From Pigoraptor chileana (Eukaryota; Opisthokonta; Filasterea): a stretch of 38,182 nt of DNA. The position numbers and the translations under genes are program-made. A model generated the notes under the pieces. That model saw nothing but the letters and a program-made list of their open reading frames with translations, ran no database searches and had not been told where the DNA came from. Shown one piece after another: positions 1 through 10,624 of this stretch. The stretch is taken from the NCBI GenBank assembly GCA_943704495.1, contig CALSCR010002364.1, positions 1 to 38,182 on the forward strand, in the 5' to 3' direction. Positions within the stretch are counted from its first letter, which is position 1; the number at the start of each line of letters is the position of its first letter.

Positions 1-74
<74 letters not shown>
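1..74. repeat. (GT)n microsatellite at window start
   Basis: An uninterrupted GT dinucleotide run, followed by a decayed GT/CG stretch to about 98. It is probably the 5' part of an intron whose 3' part is the CA-rich stretch at 287-381, just before the acceptor at 394-395. The window edge cuts the repeat, so its true length is unknown. Confidence 0.95.
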
Positions 75-78
<4 letters not shown>

Positions 79-283
79 TGCGTGTGCGTGTGCGTGTGGG
101 ATGTTCCATGTTGTATGTGCTTGATCGGATGGACTCACCTGGGCTGGTATGCCCAAAAGTGTATCCAATCTATTCGATAACTCTGTCCCCCTCACCATCG
201 TGTGTGCTCTGGGCTGTCCCACCATTGTTGTTTTATCGCACTTTGCAGTAGAACTGACGATTATCCAACTCGCCGCCTCCTCG

Positions 284-286
<3 letters not shown>

Positions 287-320
<34 letters not shown>

Positions 321-381
321 ACACACGCAAACGCGCACGCGCGCACACACACATACACACTCACACACACACACGCACACC
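287..381. repeat. (CA)n-rich microsatellite
   Basis: CA dinucleotide runs broken by ACGC and ACTC variants. They lie directly upstream of a TTTCCTCGCAG acceptor ending at 395, as in several introns of this window, so this is probably the 3' end of an intron. Confidence 0.9.
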
Positions 382-395
382 CGGTTTCCTCGCAG

Positions 396-749
396 GTGAG
401 CGGAGTGGTCGCATCGTCGATGGAAAGAAGGGAAGGCGAAGAGTACGATTTCAATGAACCTCTGCTTGAACGGGTTCTCCGCGAGCCGCATGTCAAAACC
501 GCTGGTGACGTCATTGTTGCCTTAGCGTTTTTGTCTCCGGGTCGCCATGCTGGGAGGAGCGGCGACATCGCAAAGATCATCGACGACGCCGAGAAAGAGG
601 CTGCAAATGGAACGGATGTGCGGCCCCTGCGCTGTCACATGACACGTCTAGTTGGCGAGCACCCCCTTGTTGTCAAGATTCTTCAAGACCGGTACCGGCA
701 GGCACTGGAGCAGGCGCCCGTCTGTCCGGTAACGCACACACACATTTGA
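396..749 (+). CDS. Probable terminal exon of an unidentified gene
   Basis: An open frame of about 117 codons begins right after a good splice acceptor (CCTCGCAG, ending at 395) and ends with TGA at 747-749. Codon use resembles the neighbouring genes. The encoded stretch is charged and probably helical, with segments such as EYDFNEPLLERVLREP and VRPLRCHMTRLVGEHP. I do not recognise a family. The last residues (VTHTHI) come from a small CA repeat, so coding could instead end at a GTAACG donor near 729 and continue elsewhere. If this were a separate small gene, the first ATG in frame would be at 420, giving 109 residues. The placement after an intron-like microsatellite makes a 3' exon of a gene starting before the window more likely. 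Confidence 0.4.
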   Translation: MSGVVASSMERREGEEYDFNEPLLERVLREPHVKTAGDVIVALAFLSPGRHAGRSGDIAKIIDDAEKEAANGTDVRPLRCHMTRLVGEHPLVVKILQDRYRQALEQAPVCPVTHTHI

Positions 750-1281
750 TTGCCTCGATCTCTGAGGCACTAGTGAATGTTGTTTCTCCACTCATGGATC
801 TATGCTGTGGAAGGAATTCATGAAACGGCGTCCGATACGGGAGGTGTTTTGTGAGAATGAATTGGCAGTACTCAATTTTTGGTGGAGTCTGTCAAGAGCG
901 TGATCAGTGTTTTGACTTTGGGAATGCTACTAAATGTGTCAGTCAGCGGAGAGGCGATTAAGTAGACCAAGAGCCCACAACCAGCCGAACATATTTACCG
1001 CATTTACAAACATACCAAACGAATTCGTTGTAAACAAAGAGAGTAATGAGCGTCGGCAGCTCGTTTTATTGCTGCTGCGCTTTGACATGTGTCGAGTTGT
1101 TTCATATTTGAGGGCGACAAACGGGGGATCCTAACCACGAATGATATAATACTGTGCCGCAACCGATTGCTGAGATTAGGCCGGCCCCTGCTATATTTCA
1201 GAGGGCAGGGGCTGTGTATCCCACACATCGCATACCTTCATTCTTCTCTCTTTTAGTCCAACCATCATAGATTGCGAGAAG
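750..1281. other. Intergenic region before the FUSC-like gene
   Basis: About 530 bases with no convincing gene. Small open frames here lack codon bias and similarity. A pyrimidine-rich tract ending in TTTTAG at 1256 looks like a splice acceptor 25 bases before the ATG at 1282, and the frame stays open across it. A 5' UTR intron or an extra upstream exon of the next gene is therefore possible. Confidence 0.5.
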
Positions 1282-4200
1282 ATGTGGCTCGTCGATGTGT
1301 TTGGGGGCCGCAAAAATTGCATCGAGCGGACTGAGAGGGCCGTTCGATTCACGGCCTTTGGTGTGCTCGCGTTTTGGCTCTCCGTGTCCACCGACTCGTC
1401 TCTACTTCCGGGGCTGACGTCGCTTCCCCTACGCTTCCTGTCTGGCTTTGTCTTTTGTTGCATGTCGGCACTCACTCCGCCGATGGTCGCGTCCGTCACG
1501 CTCATCTGCTCTGTGGCATATGTTGGCATGATGATCGGTCTCGCTCTCGTTACCGCACTTCTCTACATTGTCCAACATTCGATTGCGCTCGTATATGTCT
1601 TACTTTTGCTTCTTGCGGCGTGGCTCTGCACGCTGCGGACGGGGCGCACGGCCGCCATCACCAACGTTGCCGTCATGCTTACCCTATACATAATTATGCT
1701 GGCATTTTTCGAGGTCTACCCGTACATGGTGGACGGCGTGTATCTTAACGTACCAATGTCGCAGATTCGGGCGCTACTAAATCAAACGGAGCCGCAGATA
1801 ATCGCCGAGATCGACAAAGTGCAGAATATGCTCGGGCTGCCTGTAATGGTTTTCATCAACGATCATCGTGCGGGCATCGAGGGTGCCATTGTTAATGGGA
1901 CGCAGTGGACAATTGATTGGAGGATCGAATTTCCCTACGGTACTGCTCCTGCCTTCGTGGAGCCGATTATTGGCGAAGTGCTGCATGCATCTCTCTCCTC
2001 TGCCGGGCTGACGGTTGGAATTGATGGCGGCAACTGGCTCATCAATGTGATGTGGACGGGCGACGGAAAGTTCAGCATCATGGAGGCGTGCTTGATCAAT
2101 TTTTCCATTGGTATTTCCGTGTTCGCGCTATCCCTCATATGTCCGCCGCAGAGGAGAGTGTCGACGCTTGTCACGCGGAAGCTACTGGGCGATGCGTGTG
2201 CTGTTATTCGCAAGGTGCTCGGGGGGGAGAGCGGTGGGGGCAATGGAGGTAGCGAGGGTGATGGGGGCAACGGCGACGGTGTGGAGGCTGGTCACGTGCA
2301 TCCGGCAGTTCCCTCCGTCACAATTTTCCGCCTTTGTCAGCAACTTACCGGCGCAACAAAGTTTGTTTTCATGGCCTCGCTGGAGCCATATCTACTGTAC
2401 CCCGGCCCCGCCGCCTCACCTATGCGACCGCTGGAGGGAGTGCGAATGGGCCTGACACATGCCATGTGGGCCGTCAAGCACGAAATATACGACAGAGATG
2501 GTGATGACGGCGGGGTGGGTGATGACGCGATCGCACAGGCAGACGCAAAGAAAGCAGTAAAGGAAAGGAAAGCCTGGATATGGTCTGTCGCGGGTGAATT
2601 GGAGACACTATTGCGGCTCGAGCCGTCGCTTCTTTACCGGAAAAGGTACATCGAGGCACGCGACAAATCAATTGCGGCCATGCAAGAACTAGTGAAGAGC
2701 GTCCCCGCCGCCTCCACTTGCGATCCAATTGTACACGCACTACTAGAGACGTGCAAGTGTGTTGATAGCCTCTACGATGGCCTACACAACCAGTCGCTTC
2801 GGGGGCTGCTGGGGTGCCTGGTCGTGTGCCATTTGCCCGCACTTGCTATGATCGGCCGCCTCATCACGTCTCTTGTCTCTTTTTTCGTCTCGCCGTTCAA
2901 GCCGAAGTTGTGGGTCGGACGGGACGCACTTTGGCGGGATGCGGAGGTGCAGTGGCTTTTCAAAATGCTGTTTGGATGGGCGCTCATCGTGGCGCTGCCG
3001 CTGTGGTCGTCTGAGTATCGATCATGGTCGCTTGGAGTGAGCAACACTGACGTCAGCTCAGCGTCACAGCTCGTGGAGGAAGCGAGCACGACAAAAATAA
3101 CGTCATGGGTTGCGTTGGGCTTTCTGACGACGTTCCACACTACCTATGAAGGATGTGTGCACCGCGTGTCCTTTCGTGCCGCGGGGACGCTCATTGGCGC
3201 GTTCAGTGCGTGGATTATTCTGCAAATTGTGTCGGGCCCCGACCACCCTGCGCTCGTGCTTCTGTGGTGTCTCGTTGTGATCTTCATTGACGTGTGGTTG
3301 TGTGCGCATCCGCAAGCGCCCCTGACGGGATTCCATCCGGAGCTCAACTACGCCGCCCAGGTGCTCATGTACACGCAAATGTACATTACGCTGTCGGACA
3401 TTACTGGCGACAGCTCGGGCGATTACCTAGTTGCATCGCGCATTCTCGGCAACTTTTTCGGGATGGGTATTGGGCTCGTCCTTGCGTACACATTTCCTGT
3501 GATCTCGGCCGACGACCACGTCCGCATCCTGCTGTCCTATGCATTCGAGGAGACTGTGGCGCTGCTGGATGACGCCGACGCTCCCTCCGACGCTTCTGCC
3601 GGAGAAACCGCGCATGCCATGAAGATTGCCCGTATCACCGACTACCAGTCAAGGGCCGCACGCCTTTATGAGGAGGGATCCAGGCGGCGATATACTCTGT
3701 TTGGCAAGATTGACTATCGCTTGGAGGCGCTGTCGACCCTTATTGACGAATTTGTGCACGTCGTTACGTCGTTTGTTACACGGACAGATAAGAGCCCCAC
3801 TGCTGTTGCAGCCCTGATCCCACTCAGCCCGGAGGTGCGTGAGCTTTTTACAGCAACGCAAACTGTCATCGCCTGTCGGTCGTCGTCGCTGCTGAAACGA
3901 TCTCGTAATGGTGGATCGTGTTTTGATCGGTCGCCGGCGGGGACCACGACGTTCCAAGAGGCATCGCGGCAGTGGTTGTCTGCCTTTGAGAGCGCATCTC
4001 TTGCCCGGCACACGCACACGCACTCGCAGGAGCCATCCGCCCCTCCTTCTCTTTTTCCAGTCCGCCCGCTTGTGAGAATAGCACTTGCTATACATACAGA
4101 GCTCTCCACAGTGGGTGTGTACGAGGGAGAAACGGCGTTTCAGTTGGCGGCCAGTGTGCATCTCGACCATTCGGCCCGACAGAGCACCACACTGCAGGAT

Positions 4201-4326
4201 CTTGGCGCCAGCAAAAGCGCTTCGCCGGACAGCGTGGCGTTGGCGTCGGCGTCCCTGGTGGCATTGGCGTCGGCGTCGGCGTCAACTTCGGCTGCAGTTG
4301 TGGCTCCGGCTGATGACCAAATATAG
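1282..4326 (+). CDS. FUSC / aromatic acid exporter-like multipass membrane protein
   Basis: A single open frame of 1014 codons. Two hydrophobic blocks are visible: about 5 membrane segments in residues 20-145 plus one near 265-285, and about 6 more in residues 510-760. A hydrophilic, Gly- and Asp-rich cytosolic loop separates them. The second block carries the FUSC/ArAE signature: a segment around HTTYEGCVHRVSFRAAGTLI (R..GT..G), a short loop, and paired hydrophobic helices. The tail after about residue 770 is hydrophilic, ends in an Ala/Ser/Val-rich low-complexity stretch, and has no further domain I can name. This two-block layout is known from bacterial aromatic-acid exporters, fungal Bre4/FUSC proteins and plant ALMT channels. 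Function is inferred to be plasma-membrane or vacuolar export of organic anions; the substrate is unknown. ATG 1282 has A at -3. No intron is needed, unlike most neighbours, though 5' extension through an upstream acceptor is possible. Confidence 0.75.
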   Translation: MWLVDVFGGRKNCIERTERAVRFTAFGVLAFWLSVSTDSSLLPGLTSLPLRFLSGFVFCCMSALTPPMVASVTLICSVAYVGMMIGLALVTALLYIVQHSIALVYVLLLLLAAWLCTLRTGRTAAITNVAVMLTLYIIMLAFFEVYPYMVDGVYLNVPMSQIRALLNQTEPQIIAEIDKVQNMLGLPVMVFINDHRAGIEGAIVNGTQWTIDWRIEFPYGTAPAFVEPIIGEVLHASLSSAGLTVGIDGGNWLINVMWTGDGKFSIMEACLINFSIGISVFALSLICPPQRRVSTLVTRKLLGDACAVIRKVLGGESGGGNGGSEGDGGNGDGVEAGHVHPAVPSVTIFRLCQQLTGATKFVFMASLEPYLLYPGPAASPMRPLEGVRMGLTHAMWAVKHEIYDRDGDDGGVGDDAIAQADAKKAVKERKAWIWSVAGELETLLRLEPSLLYRKRYIEARDKSIAAMQELVKSVPAASTCDPIVHALLETCKCVDSLYDGLHNQSLRGLLGCLVVCHLPALAMIGRLITSLVSFFVSPFKPKLWVGRDALWRDAEVQWLFKMLFGWALIVALPLWSSEYRSWSLGVSNTDVSSASQLVEEASTTKITSWVALGFLTTFHTTYEGCVHRVSFRAAGTLIGAFSAWIILQIVSGPDHPALVLLWCLVVIFIDVWLCAHPQAPLTGFHPELNYAAQVLMYTQMYITLSDITGDSSGDYLVASRILGNFFGMGIGLVLAYTFPVISADDHVRILLSYAFEETVALLDDADAPSDASAGETAHAMKIARITDYQSRAARLYEEGSRRRYTLFGKIDYRLEALSTLIDEFVHVVTSFVTRTDKSPTAVAALIPLSPEVRELFTATQTVIACRSSSLLKRSRNGGSCFDRSPAGTTTFQEASRQWLSAFESASLARHTHTHSQEPSAPPSLFPVRPLVRIALAIHTELSTVGVYEGETAFQLAASVHLDHSARQSTTLQDLGASKSASPDSVALASASLVALASASASTSAAVVAPADDQI

Positions 4327-4719
4327 ACAAATGTATATTTCCTCATTTGGATATGGGTTATTGGAATGTAGCCTTGAAATAGAATTCTATTTATGGTATT
4401 ATATTAATAGCAACTGAGGATGGAATCATGTGGAGTACCTTTTGGGTCAAGCACGCCGATTACACACACACCGCAGACACGCGTGCCATACACACAAACA
4501 CACACACACACAGCGATCGGAGAGTGACTCAACACTGGAGGGCATTAGACGAAGGCGCCTGTGCAATTTCGCTCAATGAAAGGAAGTTCTAAGCCAAGTG
4601 AGCTCCCCACAAACCATTTCTGACAATTTTCCCTGCTCTCACACTAATCAATTGGGGAGCCCCATATCAGATCGCACGCTGCAAGAGGTGCCGAGCGAGG
4701 GGTCACCCCACACGTCACA
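4327..4719. other. Intergenic region with CA repeats
   Basis: About 390 bases between two same-strand genes. It holds an AT-rich stretch (4330-4410) that could include the 3' end of the upstream transcript, and interrupted CA repeats at 4463-4512. No gene is visible. Confidence 0.6.
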
Positions 4720-7700
4720 ATGCTTTCCCTTGCACATTTCATCCTCAATCGCATCTCCATTGCTTCATCTGGCACAATTTCGCAACAAGATGCTCTGACT
4801 CCGCTTGAGGCCGCATTCATCGCCGGCTCTCAACTGGCCGACTCGGTTGTCATATTCAACGTCAACGGGGAGCTTTCTTCCGTTGCTGAAGAAGAAACTC
4901 TCCAATCCAAAGCTTCTCTTGGCAATTTCGTCGGCGGAAAAACTTCATTCGCGGTGCATCCCAGCCCCACTGCCTCGAGTGAACTGTATAGGCTCGCGTC
5001 GGAAGGCAAATTGGTAGCTGCATATGCACCCATCGAGTCTTTGATCCAGGCGATTCCTCACCTCTACCGTATCGCCGCGGAAGGAATTCCCGTTGTTATT
5101 CACGTCATCGTCGGCAAGGCTGATCACGCTGCAGTTGCTGCTGTTGCGCAGACTGGGTTTGCTGTTGTCGCATCGTCCACTGTGCAGGATGCCTACAACG
5201 TAGCAGTTGCGGCGCATGCCACTGCTGTGCGTACCAGTGTTCCCTTTTTGCACCTTGTGGCGGTAGGCACAACAACAGCTTCCAGTACAATCGTTCTCGT
5301 TGATGGAGCTGTCTCACACAAGATCATTCCGTCGGATGTTCTATCGGCATACCGCACCAAATACGCTGGCGCATCGCGCGAGCCTGCTTCCGCCACCGCC
5401 GTGCCCCTCCAGCCTGTATCTGCCGAGGCATCGCGACTGGCCTTCAGTGCCGTGGGAGCAGCGTTCACGGAGACTCTTCACGCTCTGAAGCTCGATAAGG
5501 CCATCCCGTTTCAGTATTACGGCCCCACTTCACCAAAGACGGTCATTGTGGGCATCGCTGCGGAGGGACTCGTGGATGCGGCCACCAATGCAAAGTTCGG
5601 TGTTGTCTCTGTCCGTGTGTACCGTCCCTTTGATGGTAAGGCATTCGCCGCTGCGATTCCCGCGGGCGTCACTCGCGTCGTCGTCGTGGATCGCACCGAC
5701 GGCGCTCCGGCTGCCGGCGGCCTCGGCGAGGGATGGGGACAGCTATTCTTGGATGTGAGTGCGGCGGCACTTGCAGCCCCCACACTATCTTCGGTCGCAT
5801 TTTACTCGGCGCACGTGACTGCGGACGCTCTATCCGATGCCATTGTCGCTGCTGTTGCGGAGGAAACGTCCAAAGACGCGCCTTCCCTGCAATTTGCAGT
5901 TGGCAAGAACTCTGTTGCCAGGGAAACCGGCGTGTCGCACGGCCCAGCGTCCCAGTCGACCCTCCCGTACTTTCGCATGCTCGCACAGGCTTTCGGAGAT
6001 CGTTTACTCGTGGCGGATGCACGTGGACACGCGACGGTGTGGGGCGAATCGTCGCCACTGCCGAACACGCCGACGCCCGAGTTTGGGTATGGAGTGCATT
6101 TGGCGGCCATCAAGAAGCGCGCTCGCGTGATTGATACGGCGACGCAGATTGCTGCAAACCCTTCGATTGGATCCGAACAGCTGAGGACGGCGCTGCGTGC
6201 ATGGGTGGCAGTCGCGCACCGATCGGCAGATTCACAACAGAACAAGGCTGTAAAGGAGGTGCGTGAGGGCTGTGTGGGTATGCATATATACGTGTGAGTG
6301 TCGGTGGGTGGATGCGCTTATGCCGGGTGGGTGTTATAATTCTAATGTCGCATACTCCCCCTCCCCCTCTTCCGCCACTCACAAAACAACAACGCACAGG
6401 TCGAGCTCCTCGTCGCCGCCGAGAGCGAGTCGCACCCTCTCATCCGAGTTCTCGGGGAACAGCTCTCCCTTCTCCGCAATCCGTCGCGCTGGCTCGTTGG
6501 TGGCGAAGAGTGGGGTCACGACATCTTTTTCAGCGGAGTGCATCACGTGATCGCATCCGGGGAGAAGGTCAACCTGCTCATTGTCGACACGGAGCTCTAC
6601 GGGGCACGTGACCAGGCACTTCCGGCGCGCCCGAAGAGGGACATCGGACTGTATGCCATGAATTACGGCGGCGCATACGTGGCGTCCGTTGCTGTGTATT
6701 CTTCATATACGCAAGTGTTGCGCGCCTTCATCGAGGCCGATTCGTATCCCGGTCCTGCTGTTGTCTTGGCGTACATGCCCAACGCAAAGCCAGAGGCGAA
6801 CGAGGGGTCAAATAATGCGCTCGCAGCTCTTCGTCAGACAAAGGTGAGGCGCTTGATTGTATTTTGTTGGAAATCTGTGTGTTTGAATGAGAGATGCGTG
6901 TGTGCTTAACTCGCCTTGTCTCCTTCCTGCTTTTCGGCGCTGCGCTGCACCTGCAGGTTGCGGTGGACAGTGGCACGTGGCCCCTATACCGCTTCGATCC
7001 CAGCCTCGAAAAGACTGGACGCGAACCCTTTTCACTCGACTCTGAGCGCATCAAGGCCGATCTCGAAAAGTTTCTCGACCGCCACAACCACCTCTCGGAG
7101 ATTGTGCGCTCGCAGCCCAAGTTCGATCCCGCCCTTGCATCGTCGGTGGAGGCGGAGGTTGCGCGTCGTCGCGAGGAGATTGAAAATGCGGCCGTTGATT
7201 CGTACCGCAAACTGCTTGGAGGCCTCAATGGGCCGTCACGCGGTCCCCTGCTCATTCTGTTTGGATCGGATGGCGGCAACGCCGAGAAGCTTGCCAAGAG
7301 GATCGACGCGCAAGCAAAGAAGCTTAATTTCGCCTCCAAGGTCTCGTCGATGAACAATTTTGGCGTGGAAGCGCTCAAGGAAGTTGAGACTGTCGTGTTT
7401 ACAATTTCGACGGCGGGACAGGGTGAGTTTCCGACAAACGCACGCGAATTTTGGAAGCAGCTTGTGACGGCGTCGGCCTCTACACCGGGACCCCTCGCAA
7501 GCAAGACGAAGTTTGCGGTGTTTGGTCTTGGAGACAAACACTACTGGCCGAGGCCTGAGGATGCGCACTTCTACTGCAAAGCGCCAAAGGACCTTGATGC
7601 GCGGCTCGAAGCATCCGGGGCGTCGCGGATTCTGCCCATTGGGCTCGGCGATGACCAGGATCCCGAGGGCTATGAAACCGGATTCAAGGCTTGGATACCT

Positions 7701-9987
7701 GAGCTGTGGAAGTGAGTGGTCGATTCGGTGTGTGTGTGTCTGTGTGTCTGTGTCTATGTGTCTGTGTCTGTGTCTGTGTGTCTGTGTGTCTGTATCTATG
7801 TCTGTGTGTCTGCGTCTATGTGTCTGTGTCTGTGTCTATGTGTGTATGTCTTTGCCCATGCATGGTTCTTTATCTATGATTAATGAGGGAGGACTTTATT
7901 CCTAATTTCCACGCAGGTCGCTTGGTGTGACGGAAGTGGTGGACGTCAGCGCAGCACCGACACTCACCGACGATCAGATGAAGATTAACAGCAACTATCT
8001 CCGTGGTACGATTGCAAAGGGGCTTCTCGATGAAACGACGGGTGCTCTTGCCGAACTCGACACCAAGATCATCAAGTTCCACGGAAGGTATGAGGAGCAG
8101 ATGCACACTACACAGACAACACGCACACACACACATACACACACGCACACACACACATTCGCATACATGCATACTTATTCATATTCACAATTACACGAAT
8201 GCGCCTGCACTTGCAAAAAGCGCGGCTCTGACCATTAGACTATCAACCACACAACACACACACATACACAGCTACCAGCAGGATGACCGCGACATTCGGG
8301 AGGAGCGTGCCGCAATGGGACTCGAGAACGCATTTTCATTTATGATTCGCGTGCGTGTTCCCGGCGGAATCGCAACACCCGCACAATACCTTGCCATGGA
8401 CGACATTGCCGGGCAGTATGCGAACGGCACCATTAAGCTGACGACGCGGCAGGCGTTTCAGCTGCACGGTGTTGTCAAGAAGGAGCTCCGTGCAACAATC
8501 CGTGCAATCAACCAGACGCTAATGGACACCCTGGCGGCATGTGGCGACGTCAATCGTAACGTCATGTGCAATCCGCTCCCTGTCCTCAGCGAACTGCACG
8601 CGGCTGCATACGAATTCAGCAAGCAACTAAGCGCACATCTGTCACCGAGGACGTCGGCGTATCACGAAATTTGGCTGGACGATAAGCAGGTGGCGGGTAA
8701 CGCAGTTGTCGACGTGGAGCCGCTGTATGGACCGACGTACCTTCCGCGCAAGTTCAAGATTGGAGTTGCGATACCTCCAAACAACGACATTGACGTGTTT
8801 TCGCAGGATCTCGGCTACATTGCCATCAAGGGAGAGGACGGGAAGCTCGCTGGATTCAACGTTGCCGTTGGTGGCGGCATGGGCATGACGCACAACAACA
8901 AGAAGACCTTCCCGCGCCTCGGAGATGTGCTTGGGTTCTGTACATTTGAGCAGGCACTCGATGTCGGAGAGAAGGTGATGCTCGTGCAGCGCGACTTTGG
9001 CGACCGCACCAACAGGAAGCATGCGCGCCTCAAGTACACCATCGAGGACAATGGCCTCGAGTGGTTCAAGGAGCGTGTCGAAGAAAAACTCGGCTACAAG
9101 CTCGATCCCGCTCGTCCGTACAAGTTTGCCGACAACGGCGACCGCTACGGGTGGACGGAGGGTGAGGACGGGAAGTGGCATCTGGGCCTCTACATTGAGG
9201 GCGGTCGTGTGAAAGATACGCCCGAGATTGCGCTGCGCACAGCGCTTCGTGAGGTAGCGCAGGTGCACAAGGGCGACTTCCGGCTGACAGGCAACCAGAA
9301 CATCATGATTGGCAATGTGGACGCCGCCGACAAGGCTTCAATCGACAGCATTCTCGCAAAGTACGGTGTCGGAAACGGAAAGCACTCTGGAATGCGCCTC
9401 AATTCGATGGCGTGTGTTGCGCTGCCCACTTGCGGTCTTGCCTTTGCGGAGGCAGAGAGGTATCTCCCCTCACTCATTGGGCACTTGGAGGTGGAGTTGG
9501 AGAAGGCGGGGCTGCGCGACGACGCCATTACCATACGCATGACTGGTTAGTGACCGCTTGTTACTTCCATCCGTTTACTGCGTGTGATCATCAATATGAA
9601 ACGACCGCCGACCAAGTTAGTCCGTCGAATTTTATTTATTTTTATTTATTTATTTATTCTTTCTTTCTTTCTCTCTTTTGTACCCAAAACAAACTGCCTC
9701 CAACAGGCTGCCCCAACGGATGTGCACGCCCGTACATATCGGAGATTGCGTTTGTCGGCAAGGCACCCGGCACTTATAACGTGTATCTCGGCGGCGGTTT
9801 TGCGGGTGACAGGCTCAACAAGCTCTACAAGGAATCGCAGACGGAGGAGCAGATTATTGCCGAACTCTCGCCCATCTTTCACCGCTATGCCAAAGAACGG
9901 AAGGACGCGACTGAGCACTTTGGCGACTTTGTCATCCGCGCCGGCTATGTGAAGGCCGTGCTTGCTGGTCGAGAGTTCCACGACTGA
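4720..9987 (+). CDS. MET5: Sulfite reductase (NADPH) hemoprotein beta subunit, Met5 type
   Basis: Proposed exons: 4720-6258, 6400-6843, 6957-7711, 7917-8087, 8272-9545, 9707-9987. They give about 1487 residues, near the 1442 of yeast Met5. Domain order is that of fungal Met5. A pyruvate:ferredoxin-oxidoreductase-like region covers residues 1-660, with a thiamine-domain-like stretch [18 protein letters not shown] flavodoxin domain starts near 758 with the FMN loop [14 protein letters not shown]. The siroheme/4Fe-4S sulfite reductase domain runs from about 970 to the end. Matches to E. coli CysI are extensive: [22 protein letters not shown] and both cluster motifs, ACVALPTC (Cys 1351 and 1357) and GCPNGCAR (Cys 1396 and 1400), split by the last intron. 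The enzyme reduces sulfite to sulfide in sulfur assimilation, with electrons from a Met10-like flavoprotein not encoded here. All junctions keep phase. Introns are rich in GT or CA repeats. Confidence 0.95.
7728..7853. repeat. (TGTGTC)-type GT-rich repeat in sulfite reductase intron 3
   Basis: Tandem TGTGTC, TGTGTG and TATGTG units fill much of intron 7712-7916, starting about 16 bases after the GTGAGT donor. Confidence 0.9.
8103..8271. repeat. (CA)n-rich stretch in sulfite reductase intron 4
   Basis: CA repeats at 8117-8158 and again at 8243-8271, ending in the acceptor CATACACAG. The whole lies within intron 8088-8271. Confidence 0.85.
9629..9677. repeat. TTTA/TTTC simple repeat in sulfite reductase intron 5
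   Basis: A pyrimidine-rich tetranucleotide tract in intron 9546-9706, placed where it could serve as the polypyrimidine tract for the acceptor CTCCAACAG. Confidence 0.85.
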
Positions 9988-10624
9988 CCCCCCACCGGCA
10001 CTGACGCCGCCTTAGATGGATGCTGAGGAGCAATGTTGGCGCCGCTGGCCATCGGCCGTGATCTCCATCTGATTTATTTTTGTCGCTCTTGCCTTTTAGT
10101 GTCTCTGGCCTACTGTTGTCATGCCCTGGGGAGTGAGTGTGTGGACGACATGAACCCTCAACTAGAGTGGATTCGTCGGCCCAATTTAATAATGGTGGAT
10201 TATATCCGGCGTGTATGCAAATATCAACTTTCTCCTTTGAAAAGGTTCTATAATATCCTGCTTTCGTTTCTTCGTGCGTTACAACTTCGTAACAATCGCT
10301 TGGTCACGTGATTTATAATCGTAATAAGTGTTCCGATAATCAAAAATTTCGGCTAGGCGTGTTGGTTTCCGATAGTAAAAGCCGGTCAGCGAGAGTTCAA
10401 ACGTCAATGCCGTGCAACACGGCGCAGTCGACGCGATGATATTTTTAAGATTACGAAGTACAATGTTGTCACAAAAACAACAGCGAGCACCGGATCCGCG
10501 CTACTCAATTAGCTGCATCCATAGGAAGAGTCCGGCTTCATAGGAAGGAAACTCTTGTTTTTATTTACAGCGCGACTCGGCGCTTGTTGTGGTTGTTTAC
10601 AATAGAGGGCAGCGAGGCGACGTC
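9988..10624. other. Intergenic region
   Basis: About 640 bases with no supported gene. The open frame at 10033-10311 shows no family resemblance and is treated as chance. A short perfect inverted repeat (GCCGTG, 3-nt spacer, CACGGC) lies at 10409-10423. A GACGTCAT motif overlaps the next start codon at 10625. Confidence 0.55.

Noticed and set aside
149-580. Open frames of alternating Thr-His or Val-Cys on both strands
   Set aside because: They are translations of CA/GT microsatellites and have no other coding signal.
10033-10311. A 92-codon + strand open frame
   Set aside because: No family resemblance, no splice context, and it lies in the gap after the sulfite reductase stop.
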